The position numbers were made by a program, and so were the translations under genes. From positions 1 through 8,713 of the forward strand of contig CALAZX010000066.1 of assembly GCA_937926555.1 (NCBI GenBank): a DNA stretch of 8,713 bases, given 5' to 3'. The DNA is from an uncultured Negativicutes bacterium (GTDB lineage Bacteria > Bacillota > Negativicutes > Acidaminococcales > Acidaminococcaceae). The notes beneath the pieces were generated by a model. It was given only the letters and a program-made list of their open reading frames with translations, made no database searches and was not told the origin of the DNA. How positions within the stretch are numbered: position 1 is the first letter of the stretch; each line of letters opens with the position of its first letter. Positions 1-7,191 of the stretch are shown in pieces.

Positions 1-2058
1 CAGGAACTCCGCCTCGGTGAGGACGGTGACGCCCAGCTGCTCGGCTTTCGCCAGTTTGCTGCCGGCGGCCTCGCCGGCCACCACGAAGTCGGTCTTCTTG
101 CTGACGCTGCCGCTCACCTTGGCCCCCACGTCCTGCGCCATGGTCTGGGCCGTGGCCCGGTCCAGGGTGGGCAGGGTGCCGGTGAAGACCATGGTCTTGC
201 CGAAGAAGGGATTGCCCTCGTCCATCTCCTGCACCGCCATCTCCATGTTGAGGCCGGCGGCTTTCAGGCGTTCCACCAGCTCCCGGTTCCGGGTGGCGGC
301 GAACCAGGTCACCACGCTCTCGGCGATGACGGCGCCGATGTCCCGGATGCCGGCCAGGTCCTCCGCCGTCACGTCCAGCAGGCGGTCCATGCTGCCGAAA
401 GTCACCGCCAGCACCCGGGCGCCTTTGGCGCCCACGTGCCGGATGCCCAGGGCGAAGAGGAGCTTGTCCAGCCCCTGCTCCTTGCTCTTGGCGATGGCCC
501 GCAGCAGGTTGTCCGCCGATTTCCCGCCCATCCGGTCCAGGGTCAGCAGCTGCTCTTTCGTCAGGCTGTACAGGTCCGCCGGGTCCTTGGCCAGGCCGGA
601 GGACATCAGCTGGTTGATCACGGAGGGGCCGCAGCCCTCGATGTCCATGGCGTCACGGGAGACGAAATGGATCAGTCCCTCGCGGCCCAGGGCGGGACAG
701 TGGGGGTTGGTGCAGCGGTAAGCCGCCTCCCCCTCTTTCCGCACCGCCGGCCACTCGCACTCGGGACAGGTCTCCGGCATGTGGAAGGGTTCCGTCCCCT
801 CCGGCCGCAGCTCCTGCACCACGGAGAGCACCTCGGGGATGATCTCCGCGGCCTTGTTGATCACCACGGTGTCGCCGATGCGGATGTCCTTCTCCCGGAT
901 GAAGTCCTCGTTGTGGAGGGTTGCACGGCTCACGGTGCTGCCGGACAGTCTCACCGGCTCCAGCACCGCCGCCGGGGTCAGCACGCCGGTGCGCCCCACC
1001 TGGATGACGATGTCCTTCAGCTTGGTGCGGGCCTGCTCCGGCGGATACTTGAAGGCGATGGCCCAGCGGGGATCCTTGCCGGTGGCGCCCAGCAGCTTCT
1101 GCTGCCATACGGCGTTGACCTTGGCCACGGCGCCGTCGGTGTCGTAGGCCAGGCTCTTGCGTCTGGCGTCATGCTCCTCGATGAAGCGGAGGATGTCCTC
1201 CACGCCGTGGGCCACGCACCAGTGCTCCGGCGTGGTGAAGCCGTACTTCTCCAGCAGCTTCAGCGCCGCCTCCTGGCTCTCCGGCTCCTCCGGACCTCTC
1301 ACGTAGTAGGCGAAGAAGCTCAGGGAGCGCTTCGCCGTCACCTGGGGGTCCAGCTGCCGCAGGCTTCCCGCCGCGGCGTTCCGGGGATTGGCGAACTCCG
1401 GCTCGCCGGCTTCCGTCCGCTCCTCGTTGAGGCGCACGAAGGCCTGCCGGGACATGTAGATCTCGCCCCGGACATCCAGCAGCTCCGGCACCTCCTCCCC
1501 TTCCGGCACCCGCAGGCGCTGGGGAATGGACCTGATGGACCGCACGTTGGTGGTGACGTTCTCGCCCACCACGCCGTCGCCGCGGGTGGCGGCGCGGACC
1601 AGCAGTCCGTTCTCATAGACCAGGCTGCAGGCCAGTCCGTCGATTTTCGGTTCCAGCGTGTATTCCACTTTGGCGTCCGCCGGCAGTCCGCTCCGGACAC
1701 GACGGTCGAAATCACGCATCTCCTCGGCGTTGTACACATTGCCCAGGCTCAGCATGGGCTCCAGGTGCTTCACCTGCGCGAAACCCGGGGCCACATAGCC
1801 GCCGGGACGCCGGGTGGGCGAATCCGCCGGCACGTCCTGGGGATATTTCGCCTCGATGGCCCGGAGAATCTTCACCAGCCGGTCGTAATCACTGTCGCTG
1901 ATCTCCGGATTGTCCAGCACATAGTAGCAGTATTCGTGATGCCGCAGCTGCACACGCAGGGCATCGGCTTTCTCAAGCAGTTCCTCCCGGGTCAGCCCTT
2001 CGGGGACCAGGGACATGTCCACGGCGGAGATCTCCTCGCCGCTCTTCTTCTCTACCAT
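1..2058 (-). CDS. ligA: NAD-dependent DNA ligase LigA (3' end cut by window edge)
   Basis: Seals nicks in duplex DNA during replication and repair, using NAD+ to form a ligase-AMP intermediate. The window holds 686 codons and no stop. From the N-terminus I see: an Ia NAD-binding domain (about 24-85) with YY at 45-46, D55, Y58 and D59; the adenylation domain with catalytic K138 in KIDG, E199 in RGE, K313 in the DGAVAKVN motif and K337 in AFKYP; an OB fold (about 345-420); a four-Cys zinc finger (C431, C434, C449, C454); helix-hairpin-helix repeats with GGKSADNL at 511-518; and a BRCT domain from about 614 that runs off the edge. By family length only a few residues should be missing. The ATG at 2058 has AAGGTGAG upstream; Met15 is a weaker alternative. 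The usual OB-fold KAGDVIP motif reads KAAEIIP here, a conservative variant. The gene lies 159 bases downstream of pcrA on the same strand, the classic Firmicute order, with no terminator between them. Confidence 0.97.
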   Translation of the reverse strand, partial: MVEKKSGEEISAVDMSLVPEGLTREELLEKADALRVQLRHHEYCYYVLDNPEISDSDYDRLVKILRAIEAKYPQDVPADSPTRRPGGYVAPGFAQVKHLEPMLSLGNVYNAEEMRDFDRRVRSGLPADAKVEYTLEPKIDGLACSLVYENGLLVRAATRGDGVVGENVTTNVRSIRSIPQRLRVPEGEEVPELLDVRGEIYMSRQAFVRLNEERTEAGEPEFANPRNAAAGSLRQLDPQVTAKRSLSFFAYYVRGPEEPESQEAALKLLEKYGFTTPEHWCVAHGVEDILRFIEEHDARRKSLAYDTDGAVAKVNAVWQQKLLGATGKDPRWAIAFKYPPEQARTKLKDIVIQVGRTGVLTPAAVLEPVRLSGSTVSRATLHNEDFIREKDIRIGDTVVINKAAEIIPEVLSVVQELRPEGTEPFHMPETCPECEWPAVRKEGEAAYRCTNPHCPALGREGLIHFVSRDAMDIEGCGPSVINQLMSSGLAKDPADLYSLTKEQLLTLDRMGGKSADNLLRAIAKSKEQGLDKLLFALGIRHVGAKGARVLAVTFGSMDRLLDVTAEDLAGIRDIGAVIAESVVTWFAATRNRELVERLKAAGLNMEMAVQEMDEGNPFFGKTMVFTGTLPTLDRATAQTMAQDVGAKVSGSVSKKTDFVVAGEAAGSKLAKAEQLGVTVLTEAEFL

Positions 2059-2128
2059 ATCTCTCACCTTGCTCCGTCCGCGGATGGCGGCGTTTTCCGC
2101 CTCCGCTGTCACTTCTCTATCCTCAATT

Positions 2129-2190
2129 CTCACGCGGTCCGCATGCGGGTTCCACGCGGTCTCACGCGGTCTCACGCGGTCTCACGGGAT
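2129..2190. repeat. 10-bp tandem repeat in the pcrA-ligA gap
   Basis: The unit CTCACGCGGT occurs at 2161-2170 and 2171-2180. It is flanked by degenerate copies at 2151-2160 (TCCACGCGGT) and 2181-2190 (CTCACGGGAT). The core CACGCGGT appears four times, at 2131-2138, 2153-2160, 2163-2170 and 2173-2180. Between the first and second copies lies the perfect palindrome CCGCATGCGG (2139-2148). In the presumed pcrA-ligA mRNA the unit reads ACCGCGUGAG. The array is non-coding as far as I can tell: pcrA ends at 2218 and the preferred ligA start is at 2058. It most resembles a short slippage-type minisatellite. A role in mRNA structure is possible but not shown. Confidence 0.8.
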
Positions 2191-2217
2191 TCTCACATGC
2201 GGTTCAGGCCGCAGCTG

Positions 2218-4452
2218 TCACAGTTTCTTCAGCACGGCGTACTGGGTCAGCAGGCTGCGGATGCCGGCGCCCTCGAAGGCCACCTTGACCTCCTGGCCGT
2301 CGCTGGAATCCTTCACGCTGACAACGGTGCCCACGCCCCACTTCTTGTGCTCCACCTTGTCCCCGGCGTTGAACACCGCCTTGGTCCCCGCGCCCACCTT
2401 GGGCACGAAATCCTTCCTGGGACGGGTGAGCCAGTCTCTGCGGTTGCCCATCTCCATATCGTCCTTCTCCCGGCGGTACCGCTCGGAAGGCGTCTCCGCC
2501 GCGAACTGGGTGGCGGGACGACGGTACTCGTGCACCAGCTGGCGGGGAATCTCCTCCAGGAAACGGGAGGGCATGCTCCGCTCGGTCCGGCCGTAGATGG
2601 TCCGGCACCCGGCGCTGCTCAGGAAGAGGATCTTCTCCGCCCGGGTGATGCCCACATAGCACAGCCGGCGCTCCTCCTCCATGCCTTCCTCGTCCAGCAT
2701 ACTGCGGGAATGGGGGAAGAGCCCCTCCTCCATGCCTGCCAGGAAAACCACGGGGAACTCCAGGCCTTTGGCGGAGTGCAGGGTCATCAGGGTGATCTTG
2801 TCCTCCTCCATCTTGGCGTCGTCGATGTCGGACACCAGGGCCACATGCTCCAGGAAGTTGGCCAGGGTCTGCTCCTCCTCTTCCTCCGCGTCCTTCATGA
2901 AGTCCTGGGCCACGCTCATCAGCTCCTGCAGGTTCTCCACCCGGCTCTTGGCCTGGGGAGTGCCCTCAGCCAGCAGCTCGGCCACATAGCCTGTCTTGTT
3001 CATCACGTCCTCGATGAGCTCCTCCACGGGAACCTCGTCCACCTTGCCCATGAGCTCGAAGAAGATGGTGGCCAGCTCCTCCAGCTTGTTCAGGATGCGG
3101 GTGCTCAGCCCCTGGACCAGCGCCGGGTTGGTCACCACCTCGAAGAGGGAGCAGTTGTTGGCGTTGGCCGCGTCCAGCAGCCGGTTCACCGTCACATCGC
3201 CGATGCCCCGCTTGGGCACGTTGATGATCCGCTGCAGGCTCAGGCTGTCGAAGGGGTTGTGCAGCAGTTTCAGGTAGGCCATCATGTCCCGGATCTCCAG
3301 GCGGTCGTAGAACTTGGTGCCGCCCACCATGCTGTAGCTGATGCCGCTCTTGATCAGCATCTCCTCGAACACGCGGGACTGGGTGTTGGTGCGGTAGAGC
3401 ACCGCCATGTCGCCGTAGCGCAGGTTCTCCTCCTTGTTGAGGCGGATGGCCTGCTCCACCACGAACCGGGCCTCGTCACGCTCGTTCTGGGCCTGGAAGT
3501 AGGTGATCTCCGTGCCGTTGGGATTGTCCGTCCACAGTTTCTTCGGTTTGCGGCCGGTGTTGTTCTCGATCACCGCGTTGGCCGCGTCCAGGATCACCAC
3601 CGTGGAGCGGTAGTTCTGCTCCAGTTTCAGCAGCTTGGCGTCGGGATAGTCCTTCTCGAAGTCCAGGATGTTGCGGATGTCCGCGCCGCGCCAGCCGTAG
3701 ATGCTCTGGTCCGCGTCGCCCACCACGCAGAGGTTGCCATCGTCGCCGGCCAGATAGCGGGTCAGCAGGTACTGGGTCCGGTTGGTGTCCTGGTACTCGT
3801 CCACCATGATGTAGGAGAACCGCTCACGGTATTTCTCCCGCACCTCGGGATATTTCTCCAGGATCTTCACCGCCACCATCAGCAGGTCGTCGAAGTCCAT
3901 GGCGTTGTTGGCCACCAGACGTTTCTGGTACTCCACGTAGATCTCCGCCACCTTCTTCTCGAAGAAATCCCCCGCAAGGTTGGCCATGGCCACCGGGTCC
4001 AGCAGCTGGTTCTTGGCGTTGGAGATGGCGTTGCCCACCGCCGCCGGGGCGAAGCGCTTGTCATCCAGGTTCATGTCCTTGAGGATGCTCTTCAGCAGCG
4101 TCTTCTGGTCGCCGGTGTCGTAGATGGCGAAGTTGGCGCGGTAGGTCCCCAGCACCTCCACCTCGCGGCGCAGGAACTGGGCGCAGAAAGCGTGGAACGT
4201 GTAGAGCCACACATCCTTGGCCGCCGGCCCCACCATGTTGTCCACACGGCTGCGCATCTCCTTGGCCGCCTTGTTGGTGAAAGTGATGGCCAGAATCTTC
4301 CAGGGGGCCACCCCTTTCTCCAGCAGATGGGCGATACGGCAGGTCAGCACTTTCGTCTTGCCGCTGCCCGCGCCTGCCAGGATCAGCATGGCGCCCTCTG
4401 TATTCTCAACCGCAGCGCGCTGCTGCGGGTTCAGACCGGAAATGAAATCCAT
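2218..4452 (-). CDS. pcrA: ATP-dependent DNA helicase PcrA (UvrD/Rep superfamily 1A)
   Basis: A 3'-5' superfamily 1 helicase used in nucleotide excision repair, clearing replication-transcription conflicts, removing recombinase from DNA, and rolling-circle plasmid replication. The 744 residues match the usual length. All motifs are present in order: Q motif LNPQQ (7-11), Walker A AGAGSGKT (26-33), motif Ia ITFTNKAAKEM (56-66), motif II VDEYQDTN (217-224), motif III VVGDADQSIYGWRGA (243-257), motif IV LEQNYRST (277-284), motif V with TLHSAKGLEFP (557-567), and motif VI with CYVGITRA (598-605). An acidic stretch (521-527) lies in the 2B region. The C-terminal Tudor-like domain (about 694-744) starts with GDKVEHKKWGVGTV and ends LTQYAVLKKL, typical of PcrA. 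GGAGGG lies 5 bases before the ATG. It is the first gene of the presumed pcrA-ligA operon and diverges from the ttcA-like gene. Confidence 0.98.
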   Translation of the reverse strand: MDFISGLNPQQRAAVENTEGAMLILAGAGSGKTKVLTCRIAHLLEKGVAPWKILAITFTNKAAKEMRSRVDNMVGPAAKDVWLYTFHAFCAQFLRREVEVLGTYRANFAIYDTGDQKTLLKSILKDMNLDDKRFAPAAVGNAISNAKNQLLDPVAMANLAGDFFEKKVAEIYVEYQKRLVANNAMDFDDLLMVAVKILEKYPEVREKYRERFSYIMVDEYQDTNRTQYLLTRYLAGDDGNLCVVGDADQSIYGWRGADIRNILDFEKDYPDAKLLKLEQNYRSTVVILDAANAVIENNTGRKPKKLWTDNPNGTEITYFQAQNERDEARFVVEQAIRLNKEENLRYGDMAVLYRTNTQSRVFEEMLIKSGISYSMVGGTKFYDRLEIRDMMAYLKLLHNPFDSLSLQRIINVPKRGIGDVTVNRLLDAANANNCSLFEVVTNPALVQGLSTRILNKLEELATIFFELMGKVDEVPVEELIEDVMNKTGYVAELLAEGTPQAKSRVENLQELMSVAQDFMKDAEEEEEQTLANFLEHVALVSDIDDAKMEEDKITLMTLHSAKGLEFPVVFLAGMEEGLFPHSRSMLDEEGMEEERRLCYVGITRAEKILFLSSAGCRTIYGRTERSMPSRFLEEIPRQLVHEYRRPATQFAAETPSERYRREKDDMEMGNRRDWLTRPRKDFVPKVGAGTKAVFNAGDKVEHKKWGVGTVVSVKDSSDGQEVKVAFEGAGIRSLLTQYAVLKKL

Positions 4453-4555
4453 AAATACCCTCCAGATAAACTTCTCGTCTTGCTTTGTCCAGCGGAAACC
4501 TCACAGGTCCCGCCAGCCGGAAAAACTGGTCCGGCATTTTACATATACTCTTTTA

Positions 4556-4584
4556 ATTTTACCATAATAGACCTATGTGGTAAA
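4556..4584 (-). promoter_or_regulatory. Predicted sigma-70 promoter for pcrA-ligA
   Basis: On the minus strand a TTTACC -35 (4584-4579) and a TAAAAT -10 (4561-4556) are separated by 17 bases. A TGG directly before the -10 fits an extended -10. The predicted start near 4549 gives a leader of about 95 bases before the pcrA ATG. The element is the mirror image of the plus-strand promoter for the ttcA-like gene because both lie on one inverted repeat. The match to consensus is fair (-35 4/6, -10 5/6). Confidence 0.5.
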
Positions 4585-4586
4585 AT
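4558..4586 (+). promoter_or_regulatory. Predicted extended -10 promoter for the ttcA-like gene
   Basis: TTTACC (-35, 4558-4563) and TAAAAT (-10, 4581-4586) have an ideal 17-base spacer, and TGG immediately before the -10 fits an extended -10. The predicted start near 4593 leaves a leader of about 37 bases. An AGGAG ribosome binding site (4618-4622) sits 7 bases before the ATG at 4630. Confidence 0.6.
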
Positions 4587-4629
4587 GATTTAAAAGCAAC
4601 CTATCAACTAGTATTAAAGGAGCGTTACC

Positions 4630-5418
4630 ATGGCTGACAACATCTTCGTGCCCGCGGATTATCTGAAGAAACTCTGGCGGGTCATCATCGAATTCGACAT
4701 GATCAGGGAGGGGGACCGCATCCTCGTGGGGCTCTCCGGAGGCAAGGACAGCATGTTCCTCACGGCGGCCCTGGCCGAGGTGCGCAAGCACGCCCCCATG
4801 AAGTTCGACCTGGCCTGCTACACCATGGACGCCCGTTTCGACGACCGGTTCCCCAAGGCGGAGCTGGAGGAGTTCTGCCGGGGCTACGGCCTGGAGCACT
4901 ACAGCGAGGAGGTGGACATCACCGAGCTGTGGCAGGCACGGGGCGGCAACACCCCCTGCTTCACCTGCGCCTACTTCCGCCGTGCGGCCACCAACCGGAA
5001 AGCCCGGGAGCTTGGCTTCAACAAGGTGGCCTGGGCCCATCACCACGACGACGCGGTGGAGACCTTCCTGCTGAACCTGCTCACCTCCGGCCAGCTGAAA
5101 ACCTTCCTGCCGGTGACCTACCTGAGCAAGAGCGGGCTGACCCTGATCCGCCCCCTCCTCTACTACCGGGAGTCTGAGATTATCCGGATGGTGGAGAAGC
5201 TGGACCTCCATCCCCTGAAGAACCCCTGCCGCTACGACGGCAACACCCAGCGCCAGGTGATGAAGGAGCTGGTGCCCGAGCTGGACCGGAAGTTCCCCGA
5301 CGTCTACAACCACCTGGCCGCGGCCATGCGCTGCGCCGACCGCTCCGAGCTGTGGCCGGCGGCGCCGGACCGGAAAGAGCTGCTGGAGAAGTTCCGCGGC
5401 TTCTGGCACAAAGGCTGA
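4630..5418 (+). CDS. ttcA: TtcA-like tRNA 2-thiocytidine synthetase (PP-loop ATPase)
   Basis: A cytoplasmic PP-loop enzyme of the TtcA family. Characterised members adenylate tRNA cytidine 32 and insert sulfur at C2, using an oxygen-sensitive [4Fe-4S] cluster. The 262 residues carry the PP-loop GLSGGKDSM (34-42), a CFTC pair (C110, C113), an AHHHDDAVET segment (136-145) corresponding to the conserved HHxDD-xET region, and a third cysteine in NPCR (C200). Cysteine pair plus distant single cysteine is the cluster-ligand pattern of TtcA. The zinc-finger domains of the related TtuA/Ncs6 group are absent. It is slightly shorter than the E. coli enzyme, mainly at the ends. AGGAG is well placed before the ATG. 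The gene is monocistronic, diverges from pcrA and ends in an intrinsic terminator. C32 as target is inferred from the family; many Firmicute homologues are untested. Confidence 0.88.
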   Translation: MADNIFVPADYLKKLWRVIIEFDMIREGDRILVGLSGGKDSMFLTAALAEVRKHAPMKFDLACYTMDARFDDRFPKAELEEFCRGYGLEHYSEEVDITELWQARGGNTPCFTCAYFRRAATNRKARELGFNKVAWAHHHDDAVETFLLNLLTSGQLKTFLPVTYLSKSGLTLIRPLLYYRESEIIRMVEKLDLHPLKNPCRYDGNTQRQVMKELVPELDRKFPDVYNHLAAAMRCADRSELWPAAPDRKELLEKFRGFWHKG

Positions 5419-5549
5419 GTCCGCGCCGGACCGCCCCGACGGCCGGAGCACCGTGACAGCCGGAAATGCCGGCATCCCGGGCGGCAACCTTCCGCCGGCC
5501 TCCGCGCCACGCTCTCCGGCAAAACTGCAGAATCATACACAGAAACGGA

Positions 5550-5583
5550 AAGACCACCCTCTCGCGAAGGTGGTCTTCTTTTT
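5550..5583 (+). terminator. Rho-independent terminator of the ttcA-like gene
   Basis: A perfect 9-bp stem, AAGACCACC (5550-5558) with GGTGGTCTT (5569-5577), closes a 10-base loop and is followed by C and TTTTT (5579-5583). It lies about 130 bases after the stop codon. The minus-strand flank after the same stem is TCCGTTTC, a much weaker T tract, so termination for the convergent symporter gene is doubtful. Confidence 0.85.
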
Positions 5584-5666
5584 ATACATACATTTTTCAT
5601 TATCGCCAATTTCAGGGGATGTTCCCCCGGAACCTTGCCGCGGAGACAATTCCTCAGCCGTCTGAC

Positions 5667-5682
5667 GTCTGACGGGTCAGAC
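5667..5682. repeat. Short inverted repeat overlapping the symporter stop codon
   Basis: GTCTGAC (5667-5673) and GTCAGAC (5676-5682) are exact reverse complements around GG, covering the TGA of the symporter gene (5679-5677). An extra direct copy of TCTGACG begins at 5661. There is no T tract on either side, so it is not a standard terminator by itself. Confidence 0.6.
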
Positions 5683-7077
5683 ACGCTCCAGCACGGCGTT
5701 CTCCTCCTCACGGAGCAGCGCCATTCTGCGCTTACGGGTGTTGCACCGCTTGATATGGGAGAAGTAGCGGTCGCTTTCCGCAACCACCACGCCGGACAGC
5801 CCGATGAGGGCGATCAGGTTCGGGATGGCCATGAGGCCGTTCACGATATCGGCCAGGGCCCAGATGGCTTCCAGTTTGATGAAGCCGCCGGCCAGGACCA
5901 TCAGGATGAAGAATGCCCGGTAGGGTTTGATGCCCTTGACGCCGCAGAGGTATTCCACGCAGCGCTCGCCGTAGTAGTTCCAGCCCAGGATGGTGCTGAA
6001 GGCGAACAGGGACAGGCCTGCGAACAGCAGGTATTTCGCCGTTCCGGGGAAGGCCATGGCGAAAGCGGATTCCGTCATGGCGGCGCCGTTCAGGACGCCG
6101 GTGTAGGCCCCGGTGACAACAAGGGTCAGACCGGTCATGGAGCAGATGATGATGGTGTCGATGAAGGTGCCGGTCATGGATACCAGACCCTGCTCGGCGG
6201 GCCACTTGGTCTGCGCTGCCGCAGCCACGATGGGCGCGGAGCCCAGGCCGGCCTCATTGGAGAAGATGCCGCGGGCGATACCGCTCCGCATAGCCAGCAT
6301 CACGGAAGCCCCCAGGAAACCGCCTGCCGCGGCGGCGGGATTGAAGGCGTCGTGGATGATCAGGCGGAAAGCCGCCGGGATCTGGTCGGCGAAAGCCACC
6401 AGGATGGAGGCGGTGACGCCGATATACATCAGAGCCATGAAAGGCACGATCTTGCTGGAAACACTGGCGATACTGCGCAGGCCGCCCATGATGATGATGC
6501 CGGCCAGCACTGCCAGGAACACAGCGGTGTATTTCGGTTCGATGCCGAAGGACACGTTGGTGATGTCGGCGATGGCGTTCACCTGGGTGAAGGTGCCGCT
6601 GCCGAAGCAGGCGGTCATCACGCCGAAGATGGCGAACATCACGGCCAGGGGCTTGAACTTGGGTCCCAGCCCGTTGACGATGAAGTACATGGGGCCGCCG
6701 GAGATGTGACCCTGCTCGTCAACCGTGCGGTATTTCACCGCCAGCAGACATTCCGCGTATTTGGTGGCCATGCCGAAGAAGGCTGCCAGCCACATCCAGA
6801 ACAGGGCGCCGGGGCCGCCGGCCTTCACTGCCGTGGCCACACCGACGATGTTGCCGGTGCCCACCGTGGCGGCCAGGGCCGTGCACAATGCCTTGAAGCT
6901 GTTCACGTCACCGCCACCGCCGCCCCGGGCGGTGAAGATCAGGGACAGCGCCTTGGGCAGCCGCAGCACCTGGATCAGACGGAGCCGTACCGTCAGCAGG
7001 ATTCCCGTTCCAATCAGCAGGATCAGCAGAGGCGGACCCCAGACATAACTGTCTATCAAATTCAGCAGCTCAAGCAT
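5677..7077 (-). CDS. Sodium:alanine/glycine symporter (AGCS family)
   Basis: An integral inner-membrane carrier that takes up alanine or glycine driven by the sodium (or proton) gradient; AgcS, AlsT and DagA are characterised relatives. The protein is hydrophobic throughout with about ten to eleven membrane segments. Family hallmarks, counted from the upstream Met, are WGPPLLILLIGTG (18-30), VGTGNIVGVATA (77-88), the signature GGPGALFWMWLAAFFGMATK (92-111), SGGPMYF (131-137) and SNEAGLGSAP (278-287). I chose the ATG at 7077 (466 residues) because GGGGG lies 8 bases upstream and the protein then begins MLELLNLIDS, like its relatives. The ATG at 7092 would add five residues but has only a poor GGAAA next to it. 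The basic C-terminal tail is probably cytoplasmic. The gene converges on the ttcA-like gene and diverges from the GT39 gene, so it appears monocistronic. Whether alanine, glycine or another amino acid is the substrate cannot be read from sequence. Confidence 0.95.
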   Translation of the reverse strand: MLELLNLIDSYVWGPPLLILLIGTGILLTVRLRLIQVLRLPKALSLIFTARGGGGGDVNSFKALCTALAATVGTGNIVGVATAVKAGGPGALFWMWLAAFFGMATKYAECLLAVKYRTVDEQGHISGGPMYFIVNGLGPKFKPLAVMFAIFGVMTACFGSGTFTQVNAIADITNVSFGIEPKYTAVFLAVLAGIIIMGGLRSIASVSSKIVPFMALMYIGVTASILVAFADQIPAAFRLIIHDAFNPAAAAGGFLGASVMLAMRSGIARGIFSNEAGLGSAPIVAAAAQTKWPAEQGLVSMTGTFIDTIIICSMTGLTLVVTGAYTGVLNGAAMTESAFAMAFPGTAKYLLFAGLSLFAFSTILGWNYYGERCVEYLCGVKGIKPYRAFFILMVLAGGFIKLEAIWALADIVNGLMAIPNLIALIGLSGVVVAESDRYFSHIKRCNTRKRRMALLREEENAVLERV

Positions 7078-7085
7078 TTTATGTT

Positions 7086-7090
7086 CCCCC
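7086..7090 (-). promoter_or_regulatory. Ribosome binding site that favours the 7077 start of the symporter
   Basis: GGGGG on the minus strand lies 8 bases before the ATG at 7077. It is the only convincing purine-rich site near either candidate start, and it falls inside the coding stretch if translation began at 7092. Confidence 0.6.
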
Positions 7091-7120
7091 ATTTTCCAGA
7101 TTTGTCTTCTTAACAGTTTG

Positions 7121-7138
7121 AAGGGGCTCTTTCCCCTT
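7121..7138 (-). other. Leader hairpin at the predicted 5' end of the symporter mRNA
   Basis: AAGGGG (7138-7133 on the minus strand) pairs with CCCCTT (7126-7121) around a 6-base loop. The predicted transcript start is near 7142, so the stem would sit a few bases from the mRNA 5' end, which is a common way to slow decay. There is no T run after it, so an attenuator is unlikely. Confidence 0.45.
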
Positions 7139-7148
7139 GGTGTTTCTT

Positions 7149-7177
7149 ATTGTAAACAGTAGAAGGTCTTTTTTCAA
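7149..7177 (-). promoter_or_regulatory. Predicted sigma-70 promoter of the symporter gene
   Basis: TTGAAA (-35, 7177-7172) and TACAAT (-10, 7154-7149) are separated by 17 bases, five of six consensus matches in each box. The predicted start near 7142 gives a leader of about 65 bases before the ATG at 7077. Confidence 0.75.
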
Positions 7178-7191
7178 GTGTTTCGGGTCAT

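Larger units (their letters stand above)
4556..4586. repeat. Perfect 9-bp inverted repeat spanning the divergent promoters
   Basis: ATTTTACCA at 4556-4564 and TGGTAAAAT at 4578-4586 are exact reverse complements separated by 13 bases. Each arm contains the -35 of one divergent promoter and the -10 of the other. It could simply be promoter symmetry, or it could also serve as a dimeric repressor operator; the sequence does not decide. Confidence 0.75.

Noticed and set aside
2129..2190. CRISPR-like array
   Set aside because: The unit is only 10 bases and the copies are directly adjacent without unique spacers; no cas genes are present.
436..4593. A 1385-codon open frame antisense to ligA and pcrA
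   Set aside because: It lies exactly opposite two well-conserved genes whose codons end mostly in G or C, which removes stops from the complementary frame. Its translation is biased to His, Gln, Leu, Val and Gly, as expected for such a shadow, and it has no recognisable domain.
5550..5577. Bidirectional terminator also serving the symporter gene
   Set aside because: The stem is symmetric, but the minus-strand side is followed by TCCGTTTC rather than a run of T, so only the plus-strand function is well supported.
5635..7113. A 492-codon open frame antisense to the symporter
   Set aside because: Same cause: the opposite strand encodes a clear AGCS protein with signature motifs, and this frame gives a low-complexity His/Gln/Gly/Asp-rich product.
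7077..7142. Glycine riboswitch in the symporter leader
   Set aside because: Glycine riboswitches often precede AGCS symporters, but the predicted leader is only about 65 bases and shows just one small hairpin, without the conserved aptamer core.
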